From Paraflavitalea sp. CAU 1676 (GTDB lineage: Bacteria; Bacteroidota; Bacteroidia; Chitinophagales; Chitinophagaceae), in NCBI RefSeq assembly GCF_029223285.1, contig NZ_JARHUJ010000010.1, forward strand, positions 340,820 through 404,819: a stretch of 64,000 nt of DNA. Direction: 5' to 3'. Under the pieces are notes generated by a model that was given only the letters and a program-made list of their open reading frames with translations, did not search any database and had not been told where the DNA came from. The stretch's first letter is position 1. Every line of letters begins with the position of its first letter. Positions 9,551 through 18,377 of this stretch are shown one piece after another. The translations under genes were made by a program, and so were the position numbers.

Positions 9551-11035
9551 ATGAAATTGAATTACTTAAAATATATAGCAGGCGCCTGCCTGGCGTTAAC
9601 GCTCAGCGCCTGTTACAAGGATCTCGGCAATTATGATTATAAAGATCCCGATAAGGTATTTATTGATGGTATCGGAGAATACTATACATCACTACAGGGA
9701 GGTTACCTGGAGATCATTCCGAAGCTAGGCTTCCGGGATGCAGCCGATGACGACTCTGCCCGGTATAAGTACGAATGGATAGCGATGAAAATAGGCGCCC
9801 TGGTAGCCGACAAACGCAAAGACCTGGGTAACAATAAAAGCCTCCGTATCAATGTAAACCTGCCGGCCGGTAAGTACAATGTATATTACCGCATCCTCGA
9901 TACGTTGACTGGCCTTCAATGGCAGAAATCGTTCGACATAGAGGTAACCAGTAATATCTATGAAGGATGGATGCTGATGACGGAAGTGTACGGTGCTCCG
10001 CGGGTTGATATGATCAGCAAACTGAAGGTAAATAACGTTGACGTTTATACTGTTCAACCTGATATATTGACCAGGGTGGGCTCCGGACTGACATTAAAAG
10101 GAAAACCGGTTGGCATCAACTGTTACCGGTTGAATTCACTGTCAACCGGCTACGCTATCTATCTGATGACCGACCAAACCACTGAAAGAGTCGATGCAGA
10201 GACCTTCGAGTATAAATCGACCATGAATATCAAGTATGAGTTGCTCTCGAATGTGGCGGAAAATTTTGCTCCCAAGGTCATCACCAGCGGTTCCGGCGGA
10301 ACTTCGTACATGATTGAAGGCACCGATGCGTACTATTATGAGTATGTAAGCAATATCCGGTACTCCCTGCCGGTGAATATCCTGAAAGGCGAGGCCAAAA
10401 CGTTCCGGGTGGCTCCATTCCTGGCGCCCAATGCGGCTGTAGTAAATCCGATGTGTGCTTATTATGATCTCGATAATAAACGTTTCGTCAGGCAGAACGG
10501 GGCCGATGGCTTTATGAGCCCCATGCCTTCCGTCGATACACTTTTCAACTACACTACCGGTAAGGACCTCGAGTACATGACCTATACGCCTTTTTCCAAT
10601 GGTAATGTATTCGCCATCCTTCGTGATCCCGAAGGTAGCCGCCAATACCTGGCCCGTTTTACAATTGGCGCCAATGTCAAACAGGTCGATTACGATACGA
10701 TCCCGGCTGCAGCTACGGATATGAACAAGGCGACTAAATATGCCGTGAGCCCCGATTTCGGATACATATTCTACACCGTGGGCGGGAAGCTTTATTCGTA
10801 CGACGTGTCGCTCATGAGCAGCAAACTGATGATCGACAAGGGTAATGAAGTATTTACCCAGATCCGTTTCAGGAACAGCACCCTGGTAGTGGCCAGCTAC
10901 GATCCATCCAAATCCGAAGGCGCCAATGGTACATTGGCTACCTACACGGTACAACCGGTACAAGGACCGCTCTTGCCGGAGAATAGCTGGAGTGGGGTAG
11001 GTAAGATTGTCGACTTTTCTTATCGCGCCAGGTAA
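9551..11035 (+). CDS. PKD-like family surface lipoprotein
   Basis: A 494-residue lipoprotein; the signal ends at Cys21 (LSAC), followed by 'YKDLGNYDYKD', the signature opening of the PKD-like lipoproteins that follow DUF4843 genes in Bacteroidota import loci. The first ~140 residues look like Ig/PKD-type beta sandwich (YEWIAMKIG, YNVYYRILD), and the remaining part may be a beta-propeller-like fold with repeated short strands. No catalytic motif is visible. It likely binds the same substrate as the neighbouring SusCD pair. A strong inverted repeat separates it from the thioredoxin-like gene. Confidence 0.78.
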   Translation: MKLNYLKYIAGACLALTLSACYKDLGNYDYKDPDKVFIDGIGEYYTSLQGGYLEIIPKLGFRDAADDDSARYKYEWIAMKIGALVADKRKDLGNNKSLRINVNLPAGKYNVYYRILDTLTGLQWQKSFDIEVTSNIYEGWMLMTEVYGAPRVDMISKLKVNNVDVYTVQPDILTRVGSGLTLKGKPVGINCYRLNSLSTGYAIYLMTDQTTERVDAETFEYKSTMNIKYELLSNVAENFAPKVITSGSGGTSYMIEGTDAYYYEYVSNIRYSLPVNILKGEAKTFRVAPFLAPNAAVVNPMCAYYDLDNKRFVRQNGADGFMSPMPSVDTLFNYTTGKDLEYMTYTPFSNGNVFAILRDPEGSRQYLARFTIGANVKQVDYDTIPAAATDMNKATKYAVSPDFGYIFYTVGGKLYSYDVSLMSSKLMIDKGNEVFTQIRFRNSTLVVASYDPSKSEGANGTLATYTVQPVQGPLLPENSWSGVGKIVDFSYRAR

Positions 11036-11056
11036 GCAGCCTGCATAAACTTTATA

Positions 11057-11094
11057 CCGCAGGATGGCTGGCTGTAACGTCCGCCATCCTGCGG
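11057..11094 (+). promoter_or_regulatory. 12-bp perfect inverted repeat between the PKD-like and TlpA-like genes
   Basis: CCGCAGGATGGC (11057-11068) pairs perfectly with GCCATCCTGCGG (11083-11094) around a 14-base loop. No T run follows, so it is a weak candidate for a complete terminator; it may stabilise the upstream mRNA, attenuate, or mark a processing site within the operon. Confidence 0.6.
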
Positions 11095-11137
11095 ATCATG
11101 ATCCTCATTTCTGTTCTTTAAATTATCCATGTAAACA

Positions 11138-12508
11138 ATGAAAAGATTATTCCTGAGCTTATGCGCAGTGTCCTGCGTACTGCTGGCCTTTGCCCAGCCG
11201 AAACCGGCTACTGTTAATGGCACAACTGCCCGTCGTTCCAAAGAGCCCATGAAGTTGTATGCCATCACCCATGGCCGGATTGAAGAACTGGCTTCGTCCA
11301 GGATCGACACGGCCGGTAAGTTTGGCTTCCTGTTCTACCCGGCCACCGAAGGCTTTTACGTGATCGGTGCGGGCCCCGACCAGGTGCTGGCCGAGAAGTT
11401 CACCTTTTATTTCAAACCTGGTGATCAGTTGAATGTGTCCTTTCCCGGTGAAGGTGTATTCAACCTCCAGGGTGAGAACTCTAAAGAGAATCGTGCGATC
11501 GCCGATTGGCAGCAATTTGGCGCCGGGGTGAGTTATCCTGCGCTGTATGCGTTGCGGTCTCATCTTACGTACAAAGAATTCTTCCCGAAGTTCGACTCCT
11601 TCGTTAATCAGTTGCCTGCCTATAAACCATTGAAAACAGGCAACAAACAATTTGACGCCGTGTTTGCCCGCATGCGTAAACTGGAGGTGCTGAACTGGGC
11701 TATTGCCTTTACCAGCAGCCCTAATTCAATTCATCCAACACCGGCCGATTATATCAGTTACTACAAGGGCATTAAAGTAGAAGACTATACGCAGGATGCG
11801 TTTCTGCTGCAGTATCCTTTTGGTCAGCGGTTGCTGTCCTTCCTGCCGATGGGGGTTGATATCATTGCCGGCAATAAGCTGAGTGGCGACCTCGATGCCA
11901 GGATCGCCAAAGTGGCCAACGATACCTTGCGTGGCGAACAGGTGGTGCAGTTTGCTGGTGGATTGAAGACCTATCTCGGCTACCTCGATCTACAGAAGAA
12001 TTATGGTAAATACATCCTCACCGCCGATCAGCAACGCCGGGCCAATGAAGTATCGGTGAAGCTGGCGAAGGAATCGTCCAAGCCCGGCGCACAAGCCATC
12101 AATTTTACCTATCCCGATAACAAAGGCAAAAAGGTTTCACTCACCGACTTCAAGGGAAAGGTAGTGCTGGTGGATGTGTGGGCTACCTGGTGCGGCCCCT
12201 GCAAGAAAGAACTGCCCGACCTGAAGAAGATGGAAGAAGAGATGCGTGGCCTGGATATCGTGTTTATGAGTGTTTCGGTCGATGAGGAGAAAGACCACCA
12301 GAAGTGGGAGGATTTCATTGCCAAAGAAGAAATGAAAGGCGTTCAGCTTTTTGCCAGTGGCTGGAGCGACATTGCGAAGAATTACGACATCAAAGCCATA
12401 CCCCGTTTCATGGTATTTGATAAAAAGGGGAATATTGTTTCGATCGATGCACCCAGGCCCTCCGGTAAGGAGTTGAAAATGTTATTGGAAGCAGAGCTGA
12501 AAAAATAA
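11138..12508 (+). CDS. TlpA-like thiol-disulfide oxidoreductase
   Basis: A 456-residue periplasmic or membrane-associated thioredoxin-fold protein. A Sec signal peptide covers about 1-20 (cleavage after FAQ). Residues 20-320 form an N-terminal domain like the DUF4369-containing part of Bacteroidota TlpA proteins. The C-terminal AhpC/TSA-thioredoxin domain starts near residue 325 and carries the redox motif WCGPC at 351-355 and a cis-Pro (AIPRF) near 420. It would reduce or isomerise disulfides in a secreted partner. Being the last gene of the FecIR-SusCD-DUF4843-PKD set implies a role with that import system, for example on a cysteine-containing substrate, but this is inference. Confidence 0.88.
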   Translation: MKRLFLSLCAVSCVLLAFAQPKPATVNGTTARRSKEPMKLYAITHGRIEELASSRIDTAGKFGFLFYPATEGFYVIGAGPDQVLAEKFTFYFKPGDQLNVSFPGEGVFNLQGENSKENRAIADWQQFGAGVSYPALYALRSHLTYKEFFPKFDSFVNQLPAYKPLKTGNKQFDAVFARMRKLEVLNWAIAFTSSPNSIHPTPADYISYYKGIKVEDYTQDAFLLQYPFGQRLLSFLPMGVDIIAGNKLSGDLDARIAKVANDTLRGEQVVQFAGGLKTYLGYLDLQKNYGKYILTADQQRRANEVSVKLAKESSKPGAQAINFTYPDNKGKKVSLTDFKGKVVLVDVWATWCGPCKKELPDLKKMEEEMRGLDIVFMSVSVDEEKDHQKWEDFIAKEEMKGVQLFASGWSDIAKNYDIKAIPRFMVFDKKGNIVSIDAPRPSGKELKMLLEAELKK

Positions 12509-12535
12509 GTTTTTCCCCCTTTACTCATGTGTACG

Positions 12536-12560
12536 AGCCCCACTTCTGTGGGGCTTTCAC
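12536..12560. terminator. Terminator between the TlpA-like and MutS-like genes
   Basis: AGCCCCAC (12536-12543) pairs perfectly with GTGGGGCT (12548-12555) around a 4-base loop, followed by a weak T-rich tail. It lies between two convergent genes; the plus-strand unit is the more likely user. Confidence 0.65.
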
Positions 12561-12608
12561 CATTTTAAGAAGGCTGGTCACCTGTCGTTGAGGGTGCCTG
12601 CAATGCCA

Positions 12609-14390
12609 CTATATGATCTCCATCTTCTGCATGAGGAAGGAGGCGTTGCGGTTCTTCGCTACGCCGCGTTGCAAGGTATAATCAAAGATCAGCTCCCCAT
12701 TGCGGATAATGCTTTCAAAGCAATAGTTGTTAAGTTTTCCCGGCAGCTCCTGCTCGAGTACACTGAGCGACAGATCGTGCGTGGCGAACATGGTGAGGCA
12801 GTTGTATTGCAGCAGTTTTTTGATGAACTGTTCGGAGCCATGGGTTTTGTCTTCCGAATTGGTGCCGCGTAATATTTCGTCGATGAGTACGAGGGCCGGC
12901 GCCTTGTTTTGCTGCAGGTAAAGGATGATCTGCTTGAGGCGCTTCAATTCGGCCATGAAGTAGGAAGTGTGCTCCTGCAGCGAATCGCTTACCCGGATAG
13001 AGGAAAGGATATTCATGGGCGTAAAGTCGAACGACTGCACAGATACGGGGGCGCCGCACTGGGCCAGCAGCAGGTTTACACCAACCGTGCGCAGGAAGGT
13101 GGTTTTACCACTCATGTTGGAGCCCGTTACCAGCACCAGTCTTTCCTGCACACCCATCGTGAAATCGTTGGCCACGCATTCGCCAGCGGGTATCAGCGGA
13201 TGTGCGAGCGCCTTTCCACTGATGTGCAGTGCCTGGTCATTGACGGCGGGCCAGTGATTCGCCGGGTTGTTGTAAGCAAAAGTGGCCAGTGAGTTCAACG
13301 TTTCAATGATACCCACGCAATCGATCCAGCCGGCAAAGCGGTCTTTGTTGGTGGCCTTCCAGCTTTCGAGCGCCCACATACACTGCAGGTCGTACAGGAA
13401 AAGGCTGTTGAGGAAAAGGATCACCAGCATATTGATGCGCTGGTCGAAGAGGCCAGCGAGTTTGGATAGCTTTTTAATGGCGAGGTGGGCTTCTCCAGCG
13501 GTAGCTTGTTGCTGCTGCAATAATGCGGAGGCTCCTTTATCGGCGGAGCTGAACAGGCGAAGGATGGCGGCATACTGTTCCAGTATCGATTGCTTTTTGC
13601 CGAGCAGCAGGTGTTGTTGATTGATCTGTTTGGCAAAGCGGCCGATGAACAGCCAGCCAATGAATACACCAGCCAGTACAGGCAGGTAGTTATCGGTAAA
13701 GAAATAAAAGATGATGGCGGCGATATTGTAAGCGGGCACCAGCAGTCGTACTGCATTGATCCAGGCCTTGCCCTGTAAAATAGGGGGCGTTTGTAACCAC
13801 GAGCCCACATCGTGCAGGTTGCCTTCGGATTCCTGGTGGAGTAGTCCATTGGCGGCGATCAATTGCCGCAGTTCTTTCTGCTCACTCAATGTGCGGACTG
13901 CCTCCTGCTGTGCTTCGATCGCCTTTTTGTCCAGCAGCGATTGTTTAAGCAAAGCGCCGAGGGCTTGTGAGCCGTGGTGGGTGGTGGTGCGGTTAAGCAG
14001 GTGGTAAACGGAATTGGGTCCGAAAATATCGAGGTCGCCGGTGTAACCATCATGGCTGCTGAAGCTGGCGCCATGGTCAAACTGGCTGGGTTTGTATTGC
14101 AATACATCCAGTTCGTTCCGGTTGAGGAAGAGTAGTTTCTCCAGCAGCTTCTTACGATCGCTCAGGTTGAGCGCAAGGCGGATGAATACGACAAACAATA
14201 CGAAGAAACCGCCCGTGAACAATTGATAGTTCAGGCTTCCCTCCTGTATCCAGCGCCACACACTCCAGGCCAGCGCCACAAAGATGGCCAGCCGGGCTAT
14301 GGAGACTACCACACTGCGTTTTTGAACGCTTTGTAATTCGGTACCGAGTTGCTGTATCCTTGTTTCGTAATAAGCGGCCGGTGTTTGCAT
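12609..14390 (-). CDS. Membrane-anchored MutS-family ATPase
   Basis: A 593-residue protein with the MutS core and ATPase domains but without the N-terminal mismatch-recognition domain. Hydrophobic segments near residues 26-45, 57-76, 210-250 and about 330 suggest 4-5 membrane helices. The ATPase is complete: Walker A GSNMSGKTT near 420-430, Walker B LVLIDEILRGTNSEDK near 520, and the switch histidine in FATHD. Such short MutS homologues are common in Bacteroidota and are usually labelled mismatch repair, but the missing recognition domain and the membrane segments argue against ordinary repair. It follows the aspartate kinase gene by 6 bases, so they are probably co-transcribed. Confidence 0.85.
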   Translation of the reverse strand: MQTPAAYYETRIQQLGTELQSVQKRSVVVSIARLAIFVALAWSVWRWIQEGSLNYQLFTGGFFVLFVVFIRLALNLSDRKKLLEKLLFLNRNELDVLQYKPSQFDHGASFSSHDGYTGDLDIFGPNSVYHLLNRTTTHHGSQALGALLKQSLLDKKAIEAQQEAVRTLSEQKELRQLIAANGLLHQESEGNLHDVGSWLQTPPILQGKAWINAVRLLVPAYNIAAIIFYFFTDNYLPVLAGVFIGWLFIGRFAKQINQQHLLLGKKQSILEQYAAILRLFSSADKGASALLQQQQATAGEAHLAIKKLSKLAGLFDQRINMLVILFLNSLFLYDLQCMWALESWKATNKDRFAGWIDCVGIIETLNSLATFAYNNPANHWPAVNDQALHISGKALAHPLIPAGECVANDFTMGVQERLVLVTGSNMSGKTTFLRTVGVNLLLAQCGAPVSVQSFDFTPMNILSSIRVSDSLQEHTSYFMAELKRLKQIILYLQQNKAPALVLIDEILRGTNSEDKTHGSEQFIKKLLQYNCLTMFATHDLSLSVLEQELPGKLNNYCFESIIRNGELIFDYTLQRGVAKNRNASFLMQKMEII

Positions 14391-14396
14391 AATACT

Positions 14397-15668
14397 TTAT
14401 GAATGGGGGTGCATCAATACCTGTACGGTTTCGGGTGTTTGCTGACGAAGGGCAATGACATGGCTGCCGATCATCTTGTGCAGGATGGCTTCGTTATAAT
14501 GGCGGATGGTGAGGAGCGTGAGGCCCTTCTCCACCTGCACTTCAAATATTTCGGAGGCAGCCAGCGCGAGCTTCTCGATCTTATCCGTGCGGTCATCGAG
14601 ACATACCTGGATGGATACCGCTCCGGTTTGCATCAGGTTGGGCTTTATTTTTATAGATGCCAATAACTCGTACAGATCGGCCACTGGTTTTTCACCTACA
14701 AAAGAGAAGTCCCTGGAATGCAGGTGGATGAGGGCTTGCGCCGGCTTCACCACAATGATCGGCGGCAGGTGCTTAACGGCACTGTTATGAATGACGGTGC
14801 CCGGCAGGGTTTTGTCGAGAAAGCATTTTACGTGCAGGGGAATGCCTTTGTTTTGCAATGGCTTGATGGTCTTGGGGTGAATGACCTGTGCACCGTAATA
14901 GGCCATTTCAATAACCTCGGTATAATTGAGGGCACCGATGAACTGCGCATCGGGAAAGGTTTTGGGATCGGCATTCATAACGCCTTTTACATCTTTCCAG
15001 ATGGTCTGGCTTTCGGCATTCAGCATGTTGGCAAATACGGCGGCGGTATAATCGCTCCCTTCTCGGCCGAGGGTGGTACTTTCATTTTCGTCGGTGGCGC
15101 CGATGAAGCCTTGCGTAATAACGATATCGGTGTCTTCGAAAAGGGGCAGTATATCGGTATCGATCTTTTGCTGGGTGAAGGCCCAGTCGATATTGGCGTC
15201 GCGGAAGTTGTTGTCGGTGCGTACGATGTCGCGTACATCGATCCATTCATTGCTGATGCCTGCCTCATTGAGGTAAGCGCTCATGATGGCGGTCGACAGC
15301 AATTCGCCGGCACACACGATCTGATCGTAATAATAATCGTAATCGCGCACGGGCTTGTCGTGCAACAGCCATTCTACTTCGGTGAAGAAGTTGGCCAGTT
15401 GTTCGAGGGCAGCATTGTAGTGTGTTACGAGCAGGTATTTGGCCGTGGTAAGGTGTTGCTGCTTGACGGCTTCAAACAACAGCAAAGCCTCGTCCTTATG
15501 GTTATTAAAGAATGCTTCGGTTACTTTTTCGAGGGCATTGGTGGTTTTGCCCATAGCGGAGATCACTACCAGGATCTTTTCGTTGGGATAACTTTTCAGG
15601 ATATCTGCTACCAGGTGAATTCTGTCGATATTCTGCACGCTGGCGCCTCCGAATTTGAAAACCTTCAT
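14397..15668 (-). CDS. lysC: Aspartate kinase
   Basis: Phosphorylates aspartate, the first step of the Lys/Met/Thr pathway. The N-terminal kinase motif KFGGASVQN is at residues 4-12; the substrate loop with 'GREGSDYTAAVFA' lies near 220-235 and two ACT-like regulatory domains fill the last ~130 residues, implying feedback control by an amino acid. I start at the ATG at 15668 (423 residues), because the family begins with M-x-V-x-KFGG; the in-frame ATG at 15719 adds 17 unrelated residues. It is a monofunctional enzyme, not fused to homoserine dehydrogenase. The MutS-like gene follows after 6 bases. Confidence 0.94.
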   Translation of the reverse strand: MKVFKFGGASVQNIDRIHLVADILKSYPNEKILVVISAMGKTTNALEKVTEAFFNNHKDEALLLFEAVKQQHLTTAKYLLVTHYNAALEQLANFFTEVEWLLHDKPVRDYDYYYDQIVCAGELLSTAIMSAYLNEAGISNEWIDVRDIVRTDNNFRDANIDWAFTQQKIDTDILPLFEDTDIVITQGFIGATDENESTTLGREGSDYTAAVFANMLNAESQTIWKDVKGVMNADPKTFPDAQFIGALNYTEVIEMAYYGAQVIHPKTIKPLQNKGIPLHVKCFLDKTLPGTVIHNSAVKHLPPIIVVKPAQALIHLHSRDFSFVGEKPVADLYELLASIKIKPNLMQTGAVSIQVCLDDRTDKIEKLALAASEIFEVQVEKGLTLLTIRHYNEAILHKMIGSHVIALRQQTPETVQVLMHPHS

Positions 15669-16195
15669 AAAGCTATAATAATTGAACTGTTTGGGACCGG
15701 GGAAAGGTGTCCGGCACAATGCCTGATGTTGGTGGCTGCCTGGCCGGTCCGTTAAAATCGCAGCAAATGTAATTGAAAGTCATGGAGTACGGAAAGAGGA
15801 GGCTTGCCGGGGTGTACCAAGTCGCCGGGACCTGGTTGTAAAAAGCGCCGGAGACCGAACGCCCGTTACCCTTACGCCCGGAAACAAGCGGCAAAGGCGA
15901 CTGAGCCTTTGGCACTTCGAAACTTGGTCTGCAGGACCGGAAAAGGGCCGTAAATGAGACAGGTGGTCCCTGAGCCGTTTCCAGATTACGATAGGGAATA
16001 ATGGCGTCGGAATGGGCTAAGGCGCCAAAATCTATCTTTCCGTCAACGATTGCGTAAAAAAACTTTACAAGCGAACGTCCGTAAGCTATACCGTTTTTGC
16101 AGATTTGGCGCGGGTTTCCGGCGAATGGGAGGCTTTGAGTTTCAGGGCATTCGCCTTACTTTTGGCCACACTTCCTAAAACGCAAACGCACCAAC
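15669..16195. other. 527-base divergent intergenic region with several hairpins
   Basis: This gap separates lysC (minus) from fbp (plus). I see no convincing reading frame. It is rich in short self-complementary pieces: CAAAGGC/GCCTTTG around a 6-base loop at about 15892-15911, ACCAAGT near 15817 complementary to ACTTGGT near 15922, and GGACC near 15934 complementary to GGTCC near 15964. This density suggests a structured leader or small RNA, but I recognise no Rfam-type consensus (not RNase P, tmRNA, SRP or a lysine riboswitch). Both gene promoters must lie here. Confidence 0.4.
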
Positions 16196-17203
16196 ATGAG
16201 CACCATTAAACGGCAAGTAATGACCCTCGACGAGTTCACCATCCAGCAGCTGCGGGATTTTCCCCATGCTACCGGCGAACTGAGCGGCCTCTTGCGCGAC
16301 ATGGGGCGCGCGGCCAAGCGGGTCAATGTGGAGGTGAATAAGGCCGGCCTCGTGGATATCCTCGGCGATGCCGGGGCGGTGAATGTGCAGGGCGAGGATG
16401 TGAAAAAACTCGACATATTTGCCAATAACCAGTTTCAGGGCGTGCTGCAGCACGGCATCAGCTGTGCAGGCATTGCGAGTGAGGAACTGGACGATATCGT
16501 GGCTTTTGAAGACAATGTAAGCTGCGGTTCGAAATACATCTGCATGTTTGACCCGCTCGATGGCAGCGGCAACATCGATGTAAATGTATCCATAGGGACC
16601 ATTTTCAGTGTGTACAGGCGGGTAACGCCGGTAGGCTCTCCGGTTACGCTCGAAGATTTTCTGCAACCAGGCCGTAAGCAGGTGGCTGCCGGCTATATGG
16701 TGTATGGCTCTTCGACGATGCTGGTGTATGGTACGCGCCGCGGCGTGAACGGTTTTACCCTCGATCCCTCTATCGGTGAGTTTTGTCTGAGTCACCCGAA
16801 TATCAAGACGCCGGAATTTGGCAATATCTATTCGGTCAACCATGGTAACTTTTTCCAGTATGCCACCGGCGTTCAAAAATACATCGACCTTTGCCAGCGG
16901 AAGAATAAGGACAACGGCGGACCTTATACGCAGCGTTATATCGGCAGCATGGTGGCCGATGTTCACCGCAACCTGATCAAGGGCGGTATTTTCATGTATC
17001 CGGGCACTACTGCCAAGCCCAAGGGGAAGCTGCGGTTGTTGTATGAGTGCAATCCCTTTGCGTTCATCCTGGAAGTGGCCGGCGGTAAAGCCACCAATGG
17101 CATCGAACGCATTCTCGATATTCAACCAACCGAGCTGCACCAGCGCTCGCCACTGTTTATCGGCAGCCGCGGCATGATGGAAGAACTGGAAAGCTGTTTG
17201 TAA
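16196..17203 (+). CDS. fbp: Fructose-1,6-bisphosphatase, class I
   Basis: A 335-residue gluconeogenic enzyme hydrolysing fructose-1,6-bisphosphate to fructose-6-phosphate with Mg2+. The metal-binding motif [10 protein letters not shown] starts at residue 119, preceded by the SEELDD-type segment (IASEELDD) and followed by GTIFSVYRR; the C-terminal sugar-phosphate-binding stretch includes [20 protein letters not shown] and ends with the GSR segment ([10 protein letters not shown]). Length equals the typical 330-340 residues. It is a single-gene unit with a strong terminator about 100 bases downstream. A long minus-strand reading frame across it is a shadow. Confidence 0.97.
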   Translation: MSTIKRQVMTLDEFTIQQLRDFPHATGELSGLLRDMGRAAKRVNVEVNKAGLVDILGDAGAVNVQGEDVKKLDIFANNQFQGVLQHGISCAGIASEELDDIVAFEDNVSCGSKYICMFDPLDGSGNIDVNVSIGTIFSVYRRVTPVGSPVTLEDFLQPGRKQVAAGYMVYGSSTMLVYGTRRGVNGFTLDPSIGEFCLSHPNIKTPEFGNIYSVNHGNFFQYATGVQKYIDLCQRKNKDNGGPYTQRYIGSMVADVHRNLIKGGIFMYPGTTAKPKGKLRLLYECNPFAFILEVAGGKATNGIERILDIQPTELHQRSPLFIGSRGMMEELESCL

Positions 17204-17580
17204 ATGAGATATGGGCGGCACTGTCCCGCCATCTCCTGAATCGATAAAGCATACTGCAGCATTGTCTGCAGCTATCCATATACTTGCTTCTTTTTGCTAC
17301 AGGCCGTCCACCGGGACGGCCTTGCTTTTTGCATGAGCTGATCCCGCTCGTGATTGGGCAGAAATGGATCCGGTAACCGCCGTTTGCAGGATGAAATTGG
17401 TCGTCACCCGGCCCGGCCGGCTGCAGTGAGGTGATAAATCCTTATATTTGGGGTAGTCGCGTCAATCGCCATGCCCGGAACCGGGGACTTACCAACACAC
17501 TCCGGCTGATTATTTTGCAGCCTGCCTTTATAACTTCCCGTTTAGTTATTTACATTTTATTGTTCAGTTAAATTAAAGCC
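17204..17580. other. Intergenic region between fbp and the GNAT gene
   Basis: 377 bases without a gene. It holds the fbp terminator (17302-17330). The rest, including an AT-rich stretch just before the acetyltransferase start (about 17520-17580) that must carry its promoter, shows nothing further that I recognise. Confidence 0.5.
17302..17330 (+). terminator. Intrinsic terminator of fbp
   Basis: A perfect 8-bp stem, GGCCGTCC (17302-17309) with GGACGGCC (17314-17321), a 4-base loop, and a TTGCTTTTT tail. Confidence 0.85.
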
Positions 17581-18042
17581 ATGATTAACATCATTCTGTA
17601 TGAAGACAGGTATGCTGCCGATTTCAAGCGGCTCAATCTCGAATGGTTGGACAAGTACAACCTTACCGAATCACACGATTTAATGGTTTTAAATGACCCC
17701 CGTGGCACGATCATCGACCGGGGCGGCATTATCTACCTCGCCCAGGCTGGCGACGAAATTGTGGGCTCTGCGGCCCTTATGAAAGAAGGCGAGGGGGAGT
17801 ATGAGTTCGCGAAAATGGCGGTCACCCCGGAGTGGCAGGGTAAGGGCATCAGCCGGCTGCTGATTGACCAATGTATGCAAACGGCCCGCGACTGGAAAGT
17901 AAAGAAGCTGTCGTTGTTTTCCAACAGTCAGCTCAAAACAGCCATCAGCCTGTACGAAAAATATGGGTTCCGCCATGTAAAAGTGGAGCATTCGCCGTTT
18001 GCAACGGCAGATGTGAAGATGGAGTTGGAGATGGAGGGATAA
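17581..18042 (+). CDS. GNAT-family N-acetyltransferase
   Basis: A 153-residue single-domain acetyltransferase. The acetyl-CoA pyrophosphate loop Q-G-K-G-I is at residues 86-90 after the characteristic beta-4 strand (FAKMAVTPEW), and the C-terminal part has the YEKYGFRHV motif. Length is standard. It would move an acetyl group to an amine, but no substrate can be named. It stands alone between two large intergenic regions. Confidence 0.88.
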   Translation: MINIILYEDRYAADFKRLNLEWLDKYNLTESHDLMVLNDPRGTIIDRGGIIYLAQAGDEIVGSAALMKEGEGEYEFAKMAVTPEWQGKGISRLLIDQCMQTARDWKVKKLSLFSNSQLKTAISLYEKYGFRHVKVEHSPFATADVKMELEMEG

Positions 18043-18377
18043 GACGGGCAGGCCAGGAATTGGCTGGCTATGGGATTGGATGTGGCGGGCTGCGAAAGAG
18101 GCGAGATCCGCCACCGGGGTTGGGCAATTTAGTTAGATAATGCCTCAGGGGATGGCCTAAGGATGGTCTGGGAGTTGCCTGCGACTGCTCTGATAGCGTA
18201 GGATATGTGTAGCTATTCCAGAGCATACGTGTACCACGCTTAGAGAATCTCACACGAACCCCATGAGCACCTGGGATCCATCCGAATGCATAAAATATGC
18301 CCGACGGGTACAATTCTGAATTCCTTCACACAAGCTGGTATAAAATTAGTAGAGCCGTAGTATAAATTACGATTTAG
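18043..18377. other. Intergenic region with a long imperfect hairpin
   Basis: 335 bases without a convincing gene. Within it, GCTCTGATAGC (18187-18197) pairs with GCTAT-TC-CAGAGC (18212-18224), an 11-bp stem with a 2-base bulge and a 14-base loop. No T run follows. The segment might be an untranslated leader of the CAP-domain gene, a small RNA or the remnant of a lost gene; I recognise no family. Confidence 0.35.

Noticed and set aside
14718..15755. 345-codon plus-strand frame over the aspartate kinase
   Set aside because: Opposite strand to a complete kinase with clear motifs; no domain of its own.
15790..16000. Matching the lysC-fbp gap to 6S RNA, RNase P RNA, tmRNA or a lysine riboswitch
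   Set aside because: None of the conserved sequence blocks of those RNAs is present by eye; left as an unassigned structured region.
16175..17221. Long minus-strand reading frame across fbp (348 codons)
   Set aside because: It lies entirely on the opposite strand of the unambiguous class I fructose-1,6-bisphosphatase and shows no family motif; a shadow of codon bias.
18068..18313. 81-codon minus-strand frame between the GNAT and CAP-domain genes
   Set aside because: Low-complexity composition, no homologous pattern and it covers the hairpin region; not supported as a gene.
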